Shown here: positions 1 to 10,837 of the stretch, piece after piece
Position numbering within the stretch: the first letter of the stretch is position 1
Layout of the letters: each line of letters starts with the position of its first letter
Origin: Heliocidaris tuberculata
Lineage: Eukaryota > Echinodermata > Echinoidea > Camarodonta > Echinometridae
DNA: 64,000 nt
Assembly: GCA_025618425.1 (NCBI GenBank)
Contig: CM046844.1
Span: 19,316,324-19,380,323 of the forward strand
Direction of reading: 5' to 3'
Program-made: the position numbers and the translations under genes
The notes under the pieces: model-generated
What the model was told of the DNA's origin: nothing
Databases searched by the model: none
What the model saw: the letters and a program-made list of their open reading frames with translations, nothing else

Positions 1-960
1 TTGTTGCATCACAAATATATGGCATTTTCTAGAAATTCAGATATTACCATGGCAACGGCCAATTTGGAGCATAACCATGACCTTGGATAAGTCAGATGTT
101 AACTGCAAGGTAATGTGCAGCTTGAAAGAGATATTCTAAGACATTAACCATATGCATTTATGTTGTATGTCTTTATATTTATGAAAAAATATGTTCTTTT
201 CTGAAAAGTAATTTGTTACCATGGCAACGTCTCTAGCACTTTCATCCACCACCATTTTGATGGCAAATAGGCAGATAATGATAGCTGAGTCATCATCTGG
301 GTAACAAAAAATAACAGAATGGATGAAACCGTGTCTAAGGGATGGGGTACGTTTTGTTTGGGTATATTAGCCCATACACTTTTGTTATTGATTTCATAAG
401 CCATGCATACCTACTTTAACTTTTGCATCATTTTGTTGCCATAGCAACTGTCCTATCAGGTATGATTATTACCTCAAAATTTAAATCTAGACTGAAAATA
501 ATCGGAAAGTGGAAAGTATGTGTAATTGGACATTTTTCTTATGTTTTGTTTTTTGTTTTGATACAGAAATGCTATATTTTTTTCTTAAAATAGCAATTTC
601 TACCATGTCGTTGCCATAGCAACGACCATGTTGTGGCACAAATATGACTTTCCATGACCAAGACTTTGATGTCAAGCAAAGTTTTGGCATGAAATATATA
701 TATTTATACACTTCTATTATGTTTTTTATGTTTTTTATTACAGGAATATGCTATTTTCTGGAAATTTTAGGCGTTGCCATGGCAACGACCTTTTTTGAGC
801 GTAACCATGACCTTTGACAACTGAGATTTTAATTAAAATCAAATGGGTAGCTTGAAATTGATACACTTCATCACTTACAATATATTTTTATGTTGTTTAA
901 TAAGAGATATATGTTATTTTTTAGAAAATAATTCGTTACCATGGCAACGGACGAAGACGT
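1..960. repeat. Diverged tandem array, about 165-220 bp units, with palindromic GTTGCCATGGCAAC cores
   Basis: Six units each carry a core of the form GTTRCCATRGCAAC, at about 43, 215, 435, 610, 773 and 935. A weaker companion motif of the form AATATGxTATTTTCTGAAAA precedes most cores. The spacing is 162-220 bp. The array touches the left window edge and probably continues beyond it. No coding potential is seen. The core fits the RFX/X-box consensus (GTNRCC, short spacer, RGYAAC) in five of the six units. Confidence 0.75.
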
Positions 961-2360
961 CATTTAGAAAAATGGCAACAGGTAGATTCGTGTTCAGCAC
1001 CCCCAAAATAGGGGGAATAGCACAAAAAATCAGATTCTACAAAAAATTTTAAGTATCCTTGAAAATTGAGACGAGGAGCCGTGTACTAAATGCTCCCAGG
1101 CATGGAATTACCAGATACCGTTAATGCTAACTCTGTGGTTGTATTCGGTCGTTGTTCATTAGAGCGTCAGTATAGGGTATAGAAATAAGTTATCCACCGT
1201 GACATTAATGCTTTACATTTTCAATGACTCCGATCCTGGGGCAATACCCGGTTTTCTGTGCATCAGAAAAAACCCCGCAGTAAGCTGAGAAGTTTATTTA
1301 AAAAATTAATCATGCTAGAGAGAGACCATTCAGTTTGTCGATACTTTCCTTCCATAGGAGATATACAGATATACACGTATGTAAAGCACCATCTACACCA
1401 TGTACATGTATGTATGTATGTATGTTTTCATTGAACTTCATTGACATATCCATCAATATTTTTTTCGAATATAACATCAATAATCAGAACAATAATAATA
1501 TCATAATAACAGTAACACATGACAAAAACAGAACAATAATCATGAGAAAATCATTCAAAACATAAACAAAAGCAAAAACAAAATACTCATAACTGATGAA
1601 CTAGTACATGCTCTTTTATGAAATATGAATTATCAGATTATGTACAAGTAGTGTTAGGTAATGAAAAAAGAGCCATTAAAAGAATCATATACATAAACAC
1701 TATAATAGATATGCCTAAAAATTAAACAATTTAAAAGTTACCACGTTCATCAAAAGTATATCGCAAGAAATTGGCAAATTCTTTTATCTTTTATTCTTTT
1801 ATCTTTTATCTACGGTACATTTATGTAGATGGTGTTTTTATATACTGCATAGAGACGTTGCGTACTTTTTGTAAATGAATATATTGTTGTGGTGTTTTTT
1901 CGTATAGATATACAAGGTTTGGTGGAGATTCTACTTTTTGCGGACATGAATGTTGTTTTTCAAAATCAAAAATATTGTAACGAATTTGGATATCCCGAAT
2001 TCATCATTGAGAAATACAATTGTAGTAGTGCATAATAATTCGATGTAAATTGTAACTCTATAGTCCCTAGCAACTTTTATTACTAAGTTTTTCGGCCTTG
2101 CCTGCGCGACCTCGAGCAAGTTTAGCCTCGTGTTGCATAAAGCCATGGTCTCGCTCGTCGAGCGAGCGAGCTTGCCCTTGTGCATTTTAAAATGCATCTC
2201 CCTCCTACGCCCCCCCCCCTTTTACTCTCTCTCTCTCTCTCCCTCTCTGTTTCTCTCTTTCTCTATTACACCTCTCTCCTATATCCAATTAATTTACTCC
2301 CATCTCTCATTTATCACTTTTCTTTCTTTATCAATCCATCCATTTTTAACTATTTCGTGA
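961..2360. other. Intergenic, no gene seen; CT microsatellite at about 2224-2275
   Basis: AT-rich sequence without a convincing exon or ORF. It has a short (ATGT)n run near 1410 and a GC-rich patch at 2090-2180 containing CGCTCGTCGAGCGAGCGAGC. The patch is followed by a pyrimidine CT tract at 2224-2275. Small ORFs here are low-complexity artefacts. Confidence 0.6.
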
Positions 2361-2365
2361 CAAAA

Positions 2366-3150
2366 ATTATTAAAGGGCCAAATTGATCACATTTTGTTCT
2401 TCAAATTGGCAACAATAATATTTTTCTTTTAGTGCTACATGGTTCTAATAAAATGTGTTGTTTTTGAAAACAATATACAGGTTAGGAACTTTGTCGACAA
2501 GTTGAAAAAATAGCAATTGTGATAAAAAACGATGATTTTGAACCTCTCAATGTGTTGCCAACTTAAAGTGCACAAGTCATCTGAAAAAATAATTTGTGTA
2601 CAGCTAGAAAGTATATTAAATCAACCTCAAAGAACTTTGTCTGGTATTCTATAGGTCAACAGTTAATGAGTATGAAGGAAATAAAGGATAACATGAAAAT
2701 GCTCGTGCGGGTTTGGTTCCGCGCGAGCCTTTATCTTGGCGAGTGCGTACGGGTGCGTTGAGTAGTCTACTCACGAGTCACTTTTACGCTTATAGAGAGT
2801 GTAATTGAAATTGCAATATCTCTTTATAGAATTAATATTTGAAGCCCATATTTTGAATATAGTATAACGACATGAAACCTCTAACGACAGAGCAAAATTA
2901 TTTTTTGTGATTGGTACCCTGTAAGGATTTTAAAGCTTATTCTTCTTTTTAAAATTCCTGGCATCAAACGCAATATTGTCATGCAACAAAAAACAAAAAT
3001 GGACATAGTGTGTGCAGAAATTTTTGCTCTTTCTACTCGTACATCTGGTATACTTTTTATGGCTCTGAATCAGAACTCATTGAGCCAAACTACAAAATGT
3101 GGACAGTTGCCTCGATTCCCCTTTAGCTCATTCGACGCTCCTATAAAACC
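2366..3150 (-). mobile_element. Broken copy of the TTAA-flanked MITE found intact at 45916-46332
   Basis: 2366-2570 and about 2925-3130 are together the reverse complement of the 417-bp element at 45916-46332, with many substitutions. A segment of about 350 bp (2571-2920) that is absent from the other copy splits it. That insert has its own GC-rich patch at 2700-2770. The copy is decayed and non-coding. Confidence 0.6.
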
Positions 3151-4825
3151 AACAGCGAACCTAGAAAAAAATCTTTCCGTTGAAGGTTTTTTGTTGATAT
3201 GTAATTGTAATTGATCACATACTAAAATTTCAGCTTCATCGCCCAAGGGGCAACCTTGAGCAATTTACATAATTTGCATATCAAAATCCAGTGTGTTGTC
3301 ATCTTGTGAGAATTAAAACTGTGACTGAGTGAGACACAACCGTGACGAACGGAGGATATTCATCGATCTCGATGAGGATATCTTGTAATGTATAGTATCA
3401 CAGGTTTCATTGCCCAAGATTAACAACACTGTTGGCACTGCGTGCAGCGCTGTCTCTGTACGTAAGTTGTCTGGGGCTGTTCATATTGCCTAGACATAAT
3501 TAGGCCATTTTGAGTTATGTCCATTAAGCAAAATTCTCAAAGTTACCTTTTCAGAGGGCAACAAAACTGAAATTGTTCAGAGAAAACATGGGATCGCAAA
3601 TAAAATATAAAACCTTCAAAGAACTTTGAAATGTCGACTATTTCATTTCCATTAAGCTAGATCAGGACAAGCACCCGAACACAATCGTCCCGCTCTCTGT
3701 AAGAGAATGGCATAGTACGTGTAATGCCATGTTATATTCTGGTCGAGTTTTTAAAATTTGTTTAAAAACCTTCTTAGTGGCGTAGCATAGGTCTAGTAAC
3801 TGAGAGGCACTAGTATCGTGGGGGCTGCAACGGATTTACTAGGGTAATGGGAGAGGATAAAGCTTTAGAGTTTGGTGGGGGTTTTCTTCTCATTTTCCCA
3901 TTTTCCACCATTCTTGTCATTTGATTGTAGCTAGGGTCGTGCTCCGTGTCCACTGTGTCCACGCCATTGCATGTACATTGCGTGTTCAATCTTTTAACCT
4001 CTGGGGGGGGGGGGGGGGTTCAAGGCCATTAAGGAAAACAATATTATACACTAATTGAGACCCCTCCCCCCCCCCCCCTTTCTTCAAAAAGCTATTTAGT
4101 ATACGTGAACGATAGAAATTTCTGATGCATAGCGAACGTAATTACGGGCTCACAGAAAAGAAGGTAAATTCCTCCGAATGCTTTGGCCAGAGCATTGTCA
4201 CAGAGATAATTTCCAGTTCTGGCCAAGCCTACGCCTTTGCCATTACATAGAAAATCTGTACGCATGGGTGATCGCCGGTTCGTTGCATTGCATATTCACT
4301 GAAAAAAAAACAGACACTGCTTAGAATGGTGTTCATTAGAATGAAACTTAGACAGGAAATGTATTTGGGAAATGCTACGGAACACTTATCAAGCAGAACT
4401 GCTCATTTGAGCACCAAACAAAGGTAATATGAAGTCAAATATCCGTTATCGATTCTATGGGACAACAATGTGCATTGTGTGGCATAGTATGAAATAAGTA
4501 CCGGCAGTGATTTTCCGACTACTAAATTATGCCTTCACCCGTGTTGTATATACGCGATCGCCGAAATGCGGGCGTCTGTTTGTGGTGATCCGGTGGTATA
4601 GTCGACTTTACTTTTCATGAACCTCGAAAAGTTCTTTCAGTTGAAGTCTCTTTTTTTTAATTGTGATCCCATGTTGTCTCCGAACAATTTCAGCTTTGTT
4701 GCCCAAACAGCAACTTTGAACATTTCGCATAATTTGCATAAATCCAAACGGTTGCATGATTGTATGGGCAAGTGTGTGTGTAATTGGTTTTTTACAGACG
4801 TGTATCAATCAGATATGATTATTTA
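3151..4825. repeat. Diverged dispersed repeats; poly-G (about 4002) and poly-C (about 4067) tracts
   Basis: 3170-3310 and 4630-4760 are related direct repeats. Both run from a TCxGTTGAAG(T/G) start through AATTTCAGCTT to CAxTTTxCATAATTTGCAT. An inverted relative lies at 3540-3620. A hAT-end-like AGTGGCGTAGCATAGG lies near 3778. No gene is visible. Confidence 0.5.
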
Positions 4826-4951
4826 CGTCTGGGGACCGACCTTTAACGCCACCATCCGAAAGACGTGACTCAGTTTCGAACCTGGGTCCGCTGAATCAGT
4901 TTATTACTTCCACTGTTAGCTGGATTACAGGCGCACGCCACAACGCCCAGC
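4826..4951 (-). mobile_element. SINE with a 7SL RNA-like 5' head and a Pol III B-box-like motif
   Basis: On the minus strand the element starts GCTGGGCGTTGTGGCGTGCG and continues CCTGTAATCCAGCTA. This aligns with the 5' end of animal 7SL RNA (the source of the primate Alu head) with few mismatches. About 75 bp on is GGTTCGAAACT (minus strand of 4872-4882), close to the Pol III B box GGTTCGAnnCC. It is followed by a body beginning TTTCGGATGGTGGCGTTAAA. The 3' end is not defined. It could instead be a 7SL pseudogene fused to another SINE body. Confidence 0.55.
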
Positions 4952-4980
4952 CTATACCATACTTACGTATGGTATAGGCA
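4949..4980. repeat. Small hairpin, arms TATACCATAC / GTATGGTATA
   Basis: A perfect 10-bp inverted repeat with a 4-nt loop immediately abuts the 5' end of the 7SL-like SINE. Its role is unknown. It may be the insertion-site flank. Confidence 0.6.
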
Positions 4981-6891
4981 ATGCTGTAAAAGAAGCCTAA
5001 GACGAATGCAAATATTTTTTTTTTCAACACAACCGTGACGTTTGAATTGCTATGTGGCTCAAATTAACAGGGTGGCCCAAATAAAACGGACTAGCAGACT
5101 TACAGTAATGTGGAGTCAAATGGGCAATTCCACATGAGAAGGCCAAAATCAGCTAATTTTAGATTTATACGAATTAAGATCCAAGTAGTCAAATCCTTGA
5201 ATTAAAAGAAACTGAAAAAAACTTTTTGCCCATCTCATTCGGAATTGCACAATGCATGTTTGAAATTACACGACATTTTTTTTTTTTTTTTTGCTGTTTG
5301 CTAAATATTTTGAGCAATAATGATTATGATGAAATAAATACATTGTTCAATTTGTGTCTGATGCATTCACTTTCATTAGAATCGTGTATGTGTACGCACA
5401 TATGTTCCAAGGTATGAGACATATATCAAACCCACTCACGGGACCATCACTATATGGAGCTGTGTCAATTTCGGCCGGTCACGACCTCAAAGTTGAAGAG
5501 GTAAAAACACCAATATCATCAGCAAAATTTTGAGAAAATACTTCCTATTACATTTTAGAATGATAGAATATCTAATTTCATGCCAGATTCTTTGATAGGA
5601 TCTTTTCATCTTGATCAAGTGAAATTTTCAGGCTGTTTTTCGTCAGTGATCTTGCTCCTCTGCCGCAAACATACTGTATGTGCAAGATATCATACACTTG
5701 CTATGGGAGGCAATTGGTCACGGTATAAAGGTACAGAGTGCGAGGTTATCTTCAGTAACCTCGCATAAGTGTGAGTGTATCAAACGAGTATTTTCAGGAA
5801 GCGTGTTTAAAATGTACTTAAATATGGAATGGATGTAATTCCGTTACCATAAATGGGGAAAATTTTCCTCCTTGCTTTAAGAGTGAATATTTTTGGGGAA
5901 ACTGAAAGTTCTCTGATTTCAACTTGTACCTCCAAACTTCCGATAACGCTTATTTGAATATCTTTTCCTGTTTGGCCAAATTTGTGGTAACGGAATTACC
6001 ATCATGCACAAAAGGTTGAAATGTGACTGAGAAGTTGGAACATGTGTTTTATGCATATATGTTATATAAAGTAGCTCTGACGTGTCATTAATTGCAAAAA
6101 GAGGCAAAGAATCCAGTATGAATAATGAATGTGTATGTTTACATTACTTTACATATGGTTATAGAAAGGAGGAATATTTCAGTTTTAGACGACATCATTT
6201 TATGAAAAAGAGCCCAATTTATTACGAAACACTGTTTTGATTTGTGTGTTTGTCTGTTTGTTTTTTGGTCGTGGTTTGAATATTCACCTACCATTCATTT
6301 TACTGATCATTATGTCATTAGAGTTCCTATCAAAAATTTGCAAACTCTTTTGAATTTTTTATTTATATTCTGGCAGACATTAATACAGAATAAACATTAA
6401 GACTAAGGCTGGCTTTAGCTTTACAGATAATTAGGTTTGCCATGTGATTTTAACAAATAAAATGCAATTTACCATAGTATCACTGAATCACACCTGTTGG
6501 CTGTTTTGCTTTTGCATTTCAATCCTTCACAGTGCTTTTAAAGCTTTTCCTTTTGTTGGTTTAGAGAGATTAGGTAACTAACTTGCAAGTCTATCTTTTT
6601 GAGGATTTTAAATAGTAGAGGAACACCTTCATAAATATATGCAAAGAATAGCCAATGTATTAATAATTGAGTTAGTATTGAGCCCAAATATTACGTAATT
6701 CCGTTACCATAGCTATTATGCCAATTTGTAACGTGGAATATTGTTTTAATAATCCTGTTTATTTACGCTGATGATTTAATTCCTGCAACTCAACTGACAA
6801 AATTAAACACAAATATACCAAGCAGTTGCTGCTTACCTCAACTTTGTAATCTTTCCCATTTCCAGTATATTCACAGATACCTTTTCATAAT

Positions 6892-8383
6892 CAGGGGCGT
6901 CGATCCGTTTTTCGGATTGGGGGGGGGGGCAAGACAGCCTATCATTTCGCACTCAATTCAGTCATCATCAGGGGCGGCGGTGCGTCTTTCAAAGTGGGGG
7001 GGGGGGCACCAACAAAAAGGGGCACCTACAAAGGGTGGAAACAAGACGGAAAATACCACTTCGAGACATTAGTATACCGGTACATTCTGATCACACCGAG
7101 GATCATTTTCGACACGCTATTGTTTCTATTTTAACATGGTTCTAGATTTTAAAAAAATAATAATAATAATAATTTGCAGTTGAGTGTAATAGCCTGATTA
7201 TTCATTTTAAGATTTAAGATTTAAAAATTTAAGATTTATTTCTAACGCTGAAGGCAACGGGTGTTGCATTTTATACAGCGATTTTCCTAATATGATAAGA
7301 AGATAATAGTAAATGCGAGCGAGCGTAGCGAGTGAGCTTTAGAAAAAAAATTAAAATAAAATTGTCCTCGTTCCTTTTATAATTTAGGAGCACTGCTCGT
7401 TCTTGTATAATTTAGGGCATTGGGCCCCTCCTACCCCCTGCTCCACTGCCTCACTATTGTGCTGATATCAGTAGGGGAATGTATTGTTATGAAGCCTCTC
7501 TGATTATTTGGAGCTATATGTATAAGGCTCCTTTGTGGACTTCATACATACCCATATATATATATACTTTATATATACCAGTATCTACCGATGTCGCATT
7601 TATCAGAAAAACAAAAAGGGCACTAATTTCTGAGGTTAAAAGGGGCACTCATCAGAAGGTAAAAAGGACACTTATTAGAAAGAAAAAGGGGCACTATACT
7701 AAGAAAAAGGGACTTATCAGCTATGAAAAGGGGCACTTTTGGGGTACTTGAAAAAGTGAGGGGGTACTGTGCCCCCTGCCCCCCCCCCCTTCCCCGGAGT
7801 GCTGCCTCTGATCATCATAGCATTGATAAAGATATGATGGTAATTTGAACTTAAGTAAAGTATGCATATCGATATCATAAACAGAAAATGGAATTAAAGA
7901 TCACATGAAAAACGACAAAATGATGGGAAAATATATTTTACATAACAGCAAATTGAGTAGAGAAGATATAACACAAAATAATAGAAAAAATAAACACTAT
8001 TAAAATATGAAAAATGGAGAAAAAACCAAATAAATATGAAAATTTAAACTTTGAATTGAATTATGTATGTTCAGAACGTTTTTTCATGGCGTCATGATTT
8101 TTTGGAACGCCTCTTAAACAGCTTCTCCACGATTACGTGACGCAGTAAAGATTAGAGAATTTGCGCGCGAAGCGCGTGGCGAAATTGAAGTCTGACCGTG
8201 TAAAACCTTTTGTATTTCATTGTTTGGAAGGTTTCATTTCCCGAGTTTTGCATCAGTTTTTCCTTATTTTATTTTACACCTCGGATTTATTGGGGGGGGG
8301 GCAAAATGATATGTTTGCCCCCCAATATTTTCTGGGGGGCAATCGCCCCCCCTGCCCCCCCCCCCCCAGGATCGACGCCCCTG
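6892..8383. mobile_element. hAT-like non-autonomous element with 8-bp target duplication TTCATAAT
   Basis: The element runs from CAGGGGCGTCGATCC to GGATCGACGCCCCTG, a perfect 15-bp inverted repeat. It is flanked on both sides by TTCATAAT (6884-6891 and 8384-8391). Eight-base target duplications and CAG...CTG ends are typical of hAT transposons. A poly-G tract lies just inside the left end and poly-C just inside the right. A second element is nested within. Confidence 0.85.
6969..7810. mobile_element. Nested hAT-like element inside 6892-8383
   Basis: The left end is CAGGGGCGGCGGTGC and the right end GAGTGCTGCCTCTG. The flanks GTCATCAT and ATCATCAT match at 7 of 8 bases. The interior has poly-G at about 7000 and poly-C at about 7780. 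It also contains GCGAGCGAGCGTAGCGAGTG (near 7316) and many short GGGGCAC runs. No transposase is seen. The ORF at 7479-7751 is low complexity (Lys/Arg-rich) and not believed. Confidence 0.75.
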
Positions 8384-9179
8384 TTCATAATGGCCTTATG
8401 GTACTCATTTTATCATGTTTTATTCACTTGAGATTGTTAATAAAAAAAATTATCAACATTTTAGTTTACACAGATTGAAGAATCTTTTTCTTATTTAATT
8501 TCAGAAGATGTAATTCCGTTACCGATGACTTATCTAGGAAAAAGAGCAAATACTACATATCTGTCTTGTTATTTTTCAATCTCTTCCCATCACAATTAAA
8601 TTGAACAAACAGAAAGCAGATTCAAACATAAATCTGGAATAACTGACTTGTACATTTCAGAGGATATTGAATGGAAATTAGGGGTTTAAAATGACCACAT
8701 TGTCTGGTAATTCCGTTACCACGGTATATACACCAGAATATGATTAATTTAAGTGAAAATTTTGGGGTATGAAAGAGTTCAGGTGAAAGAATGAGTACAT
8801 CTGCAGACTATCAAATGGTAGGAAGGGAACCATATTACTAAATTAGTGCACAAACTCCAAAAATGTGAGCAAAAAAATCTCTAATTTGTAATTCCGTTAC
8901 CGTGGAATTGCCCAAATGCACTGGTAGGAGAATCATTTCACATGAAAAATGATACACTGTACCAAGATTGACACATTTAGTAAAGGGGTTTTTGTTTTAG
9001 GGAGCATTTTGTGATGCAATGAAGGGGTTCAGAATTGTTCGGTATCAATAAATCTGCATTGTAAACAATACGTCTTGGCTTGTCATGATAATGGGCACTT
9101 TTTTCAGTATACTTCTCTGCAAATCTTATCACGTAAACATGTAGGCTCTTTATAATAATGTGTGTGGAATGTTATAGTC

Positions 9180-9950
9180 TAGGAGCCTGTCCCGAAATAG
9201 TCACCCTATTTTACCCATAAGATTTAACCCCGTAAAGTTACTTAGACCATCTAAGTCATTGACAAAAAAGGTTGTCAGCCTGACCGTAGCCGTTGGGTTA
9301 AGCCCCAGATAGAGACCCCAAAAGAGACGCCAAAGTCGGGTCTATTTCACCCCATCTCCCCCATGCACCAAAATTTGTCAGTAGAAAGTAGTATGAATGG
9401 ACATTACAAAACACAAAAAAACTTACAAAAACTTCCATCGGGAAGGGGTATCTGTGGTATGTGACTGCCCGGCTGAAATGTACTCTTCATGTGTTAATTG
9501 TACAGATACCAAGCAAGCTCCTCTATTGCCTTGTCAGATGGTCAATAGGTGTGTTTACATAAACCCTGACAATATTTTGGGGCTACTTTTGAGAAAGCAG
9601 TACATATTTCACAATTTAATAACTTATTAATGAAATGACAAATTGACATCAAAGTGCACCTCAAGAAAATCATTATACTCAAAATTACATTATGTAAATT
9701 TGCATTCAATTGAATAAAACACTTTTGAATGATCATAGTCAAAAAGTAAGAAAATGGTTTCTTTACATACAGACCATTTGGGGGGAGGGCAAAGCGTTGT
9801 CATTTGGCACTTTGGAGTTTTCATTTCAGGGGTCTGACATCCCCTTCCTGATGGACAATTTTGTCAGTTTTTTATATATTTGGAATGTACTATTTGGTAC
9901 CATTTTCTCAAAAGATTTCCCATCTACCGGGACCGGTGAAATTTGACCTG
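9180..9950 (+). repeat. Dispersed repeat, copy A (direct relative at 31280-32190)
   Basis: About 0.8 kb is collinear and clearly similar to 31280-32190. Shared blocks include CAAAAxTTTGTCAGxAxxAAG, TTCCATCGGGAAGGGGT, the AGATACCAAGCAAGCT region, GTGTGTTTACATAA and GGCTACTTTTGAGAAAGC. Function is unknown and it is non-coding. It is probably a TE-derived segment. Confidence 0.7.
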
Positions 9951-9993
9951 CATTATTGGAAGTATGTTAGTCAGTTTTATTAAGGGCCACCCT

Positions 9994-10743
9994 GTATGTG
10001 CTACTCACCCCGCTACATAGACGTATCTAATAATCTGAATGATAAGATATTCTTTCTCCCAAAAATAATTGTTTCCTAATTCGTTGCATCAGCATTGCCG
10101 TTTATTGATAGCCTTTATTGCTTTTAAATTGATCGTTGATAGTTCATTATCACTTCCTATTTCAGCAGTTCTGTTCTTGGTTTTCGGCATTCTTATAAAA
10201 GTAGACAGACAAAATAGGACCATCGTGCACGATCTGAGCACGACAGGACCTTAAAGAAATTGAAATAGAATCTCAAAAACAAAAACGCACATTCTTCTTG
10301 TTAAGACAAACAGTGTCTTCCAGTTGGCTGCGCATTGGAATGACGTCATACCAGTCGCACGACTGGACACACACACACACACACACTGGTAGCTGATTGG
10401 GCTTTTTCTCCAAGACTATGGAAAACTTAAAAGGAATGTGATTGTGAAGCCCTTAGTATTATAAAATTTTGATATTTATATTCATTTCACTGTTCGGGCC
10501 CTGAGCTGAGATACAGGGTTGAGTTTTGAAATTCCATAACTAATCCTATTGCAAATTCTTTCGAAATCCAGATGTGCAATGGCCGTAATAAGCAAGTATG
10601 TTTTGGAATAAAAAGGCAGAGTTTTCTGTATTATAGAAAATATCTTAATTTTATAGAAGGGATTATTATCACTATTATGTTCAATAATTATATTAATGTC
10701 TGTGTAATTTATTTTTTTCTTCTAATTTTCCAATTCGTTTCAG
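9994..10743. other. Upstream of CAT-like gene 1; perfect CRE palindrome at 10341-10348
   Basis: No ORF of note. TGACGTCA (10341-10348) is a full CREB/ATF site. CCAGTCGCACGACTGG directly after it is a 6-bp palindrome with a 4-nt loop. An (AC)n run at 10367-10386 follows. A strong splice acceptor (pyrimidine-rich ...TTCGTTTCAG) ends at 10743, so a 5' non-coding exon probably lies further upstream. Promoter function is unproven. Confidence 0.4.
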
Positions 10744-10837
10744 ATATATCAGGATTAATCATTCCAGCCTAATATAACACTTGCTGCCCGACTTCGGTGG
10801 AGGGTTACCTATATAGATACCGTACCTCTGATTCGCC

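Larger units (their letters stand above)
5069..9993. mobile_element. About 4.9-kb composite DNA element with terminal inverted repeats ACAGGGTGGCCC
   Basis: The left end is ACAGGGTGGCCC then AAATAAAACGGACTAGCA. The right end, reverse complemented, is ACAGGGTGGCCC then TTAATAAAACTGACTAACA. That gives about 37 bp of imperfect inverted repeat. Inside, the 13-mer TAATTCCGTTACC recurs near 5835, 5987 (inverted), 6695, 8511, 8707 and 8888, as subterminal repeats often do. Two nested hAT-like elements (6892-8383) and a dispersed 0.8-kb repeat (9180-9950) are inserted. No transposase is recognisable, so it is presumably non-autonomous. The target duplication is unclear. Confidence 0.55.

Noticed and set aside
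4916..4951. Human Alu contamination
   Set aside because: Only the 7SL-like head matches Alu. The adjoining body, B box and flanks do not, and the sequence differs at several head positions.
4861..4951. tRNA gene from the GGTTCGAAACT box
   Set aside because: No A box at the right distance and no cloverleaf. The upstream part matches 7SL RNA instead.
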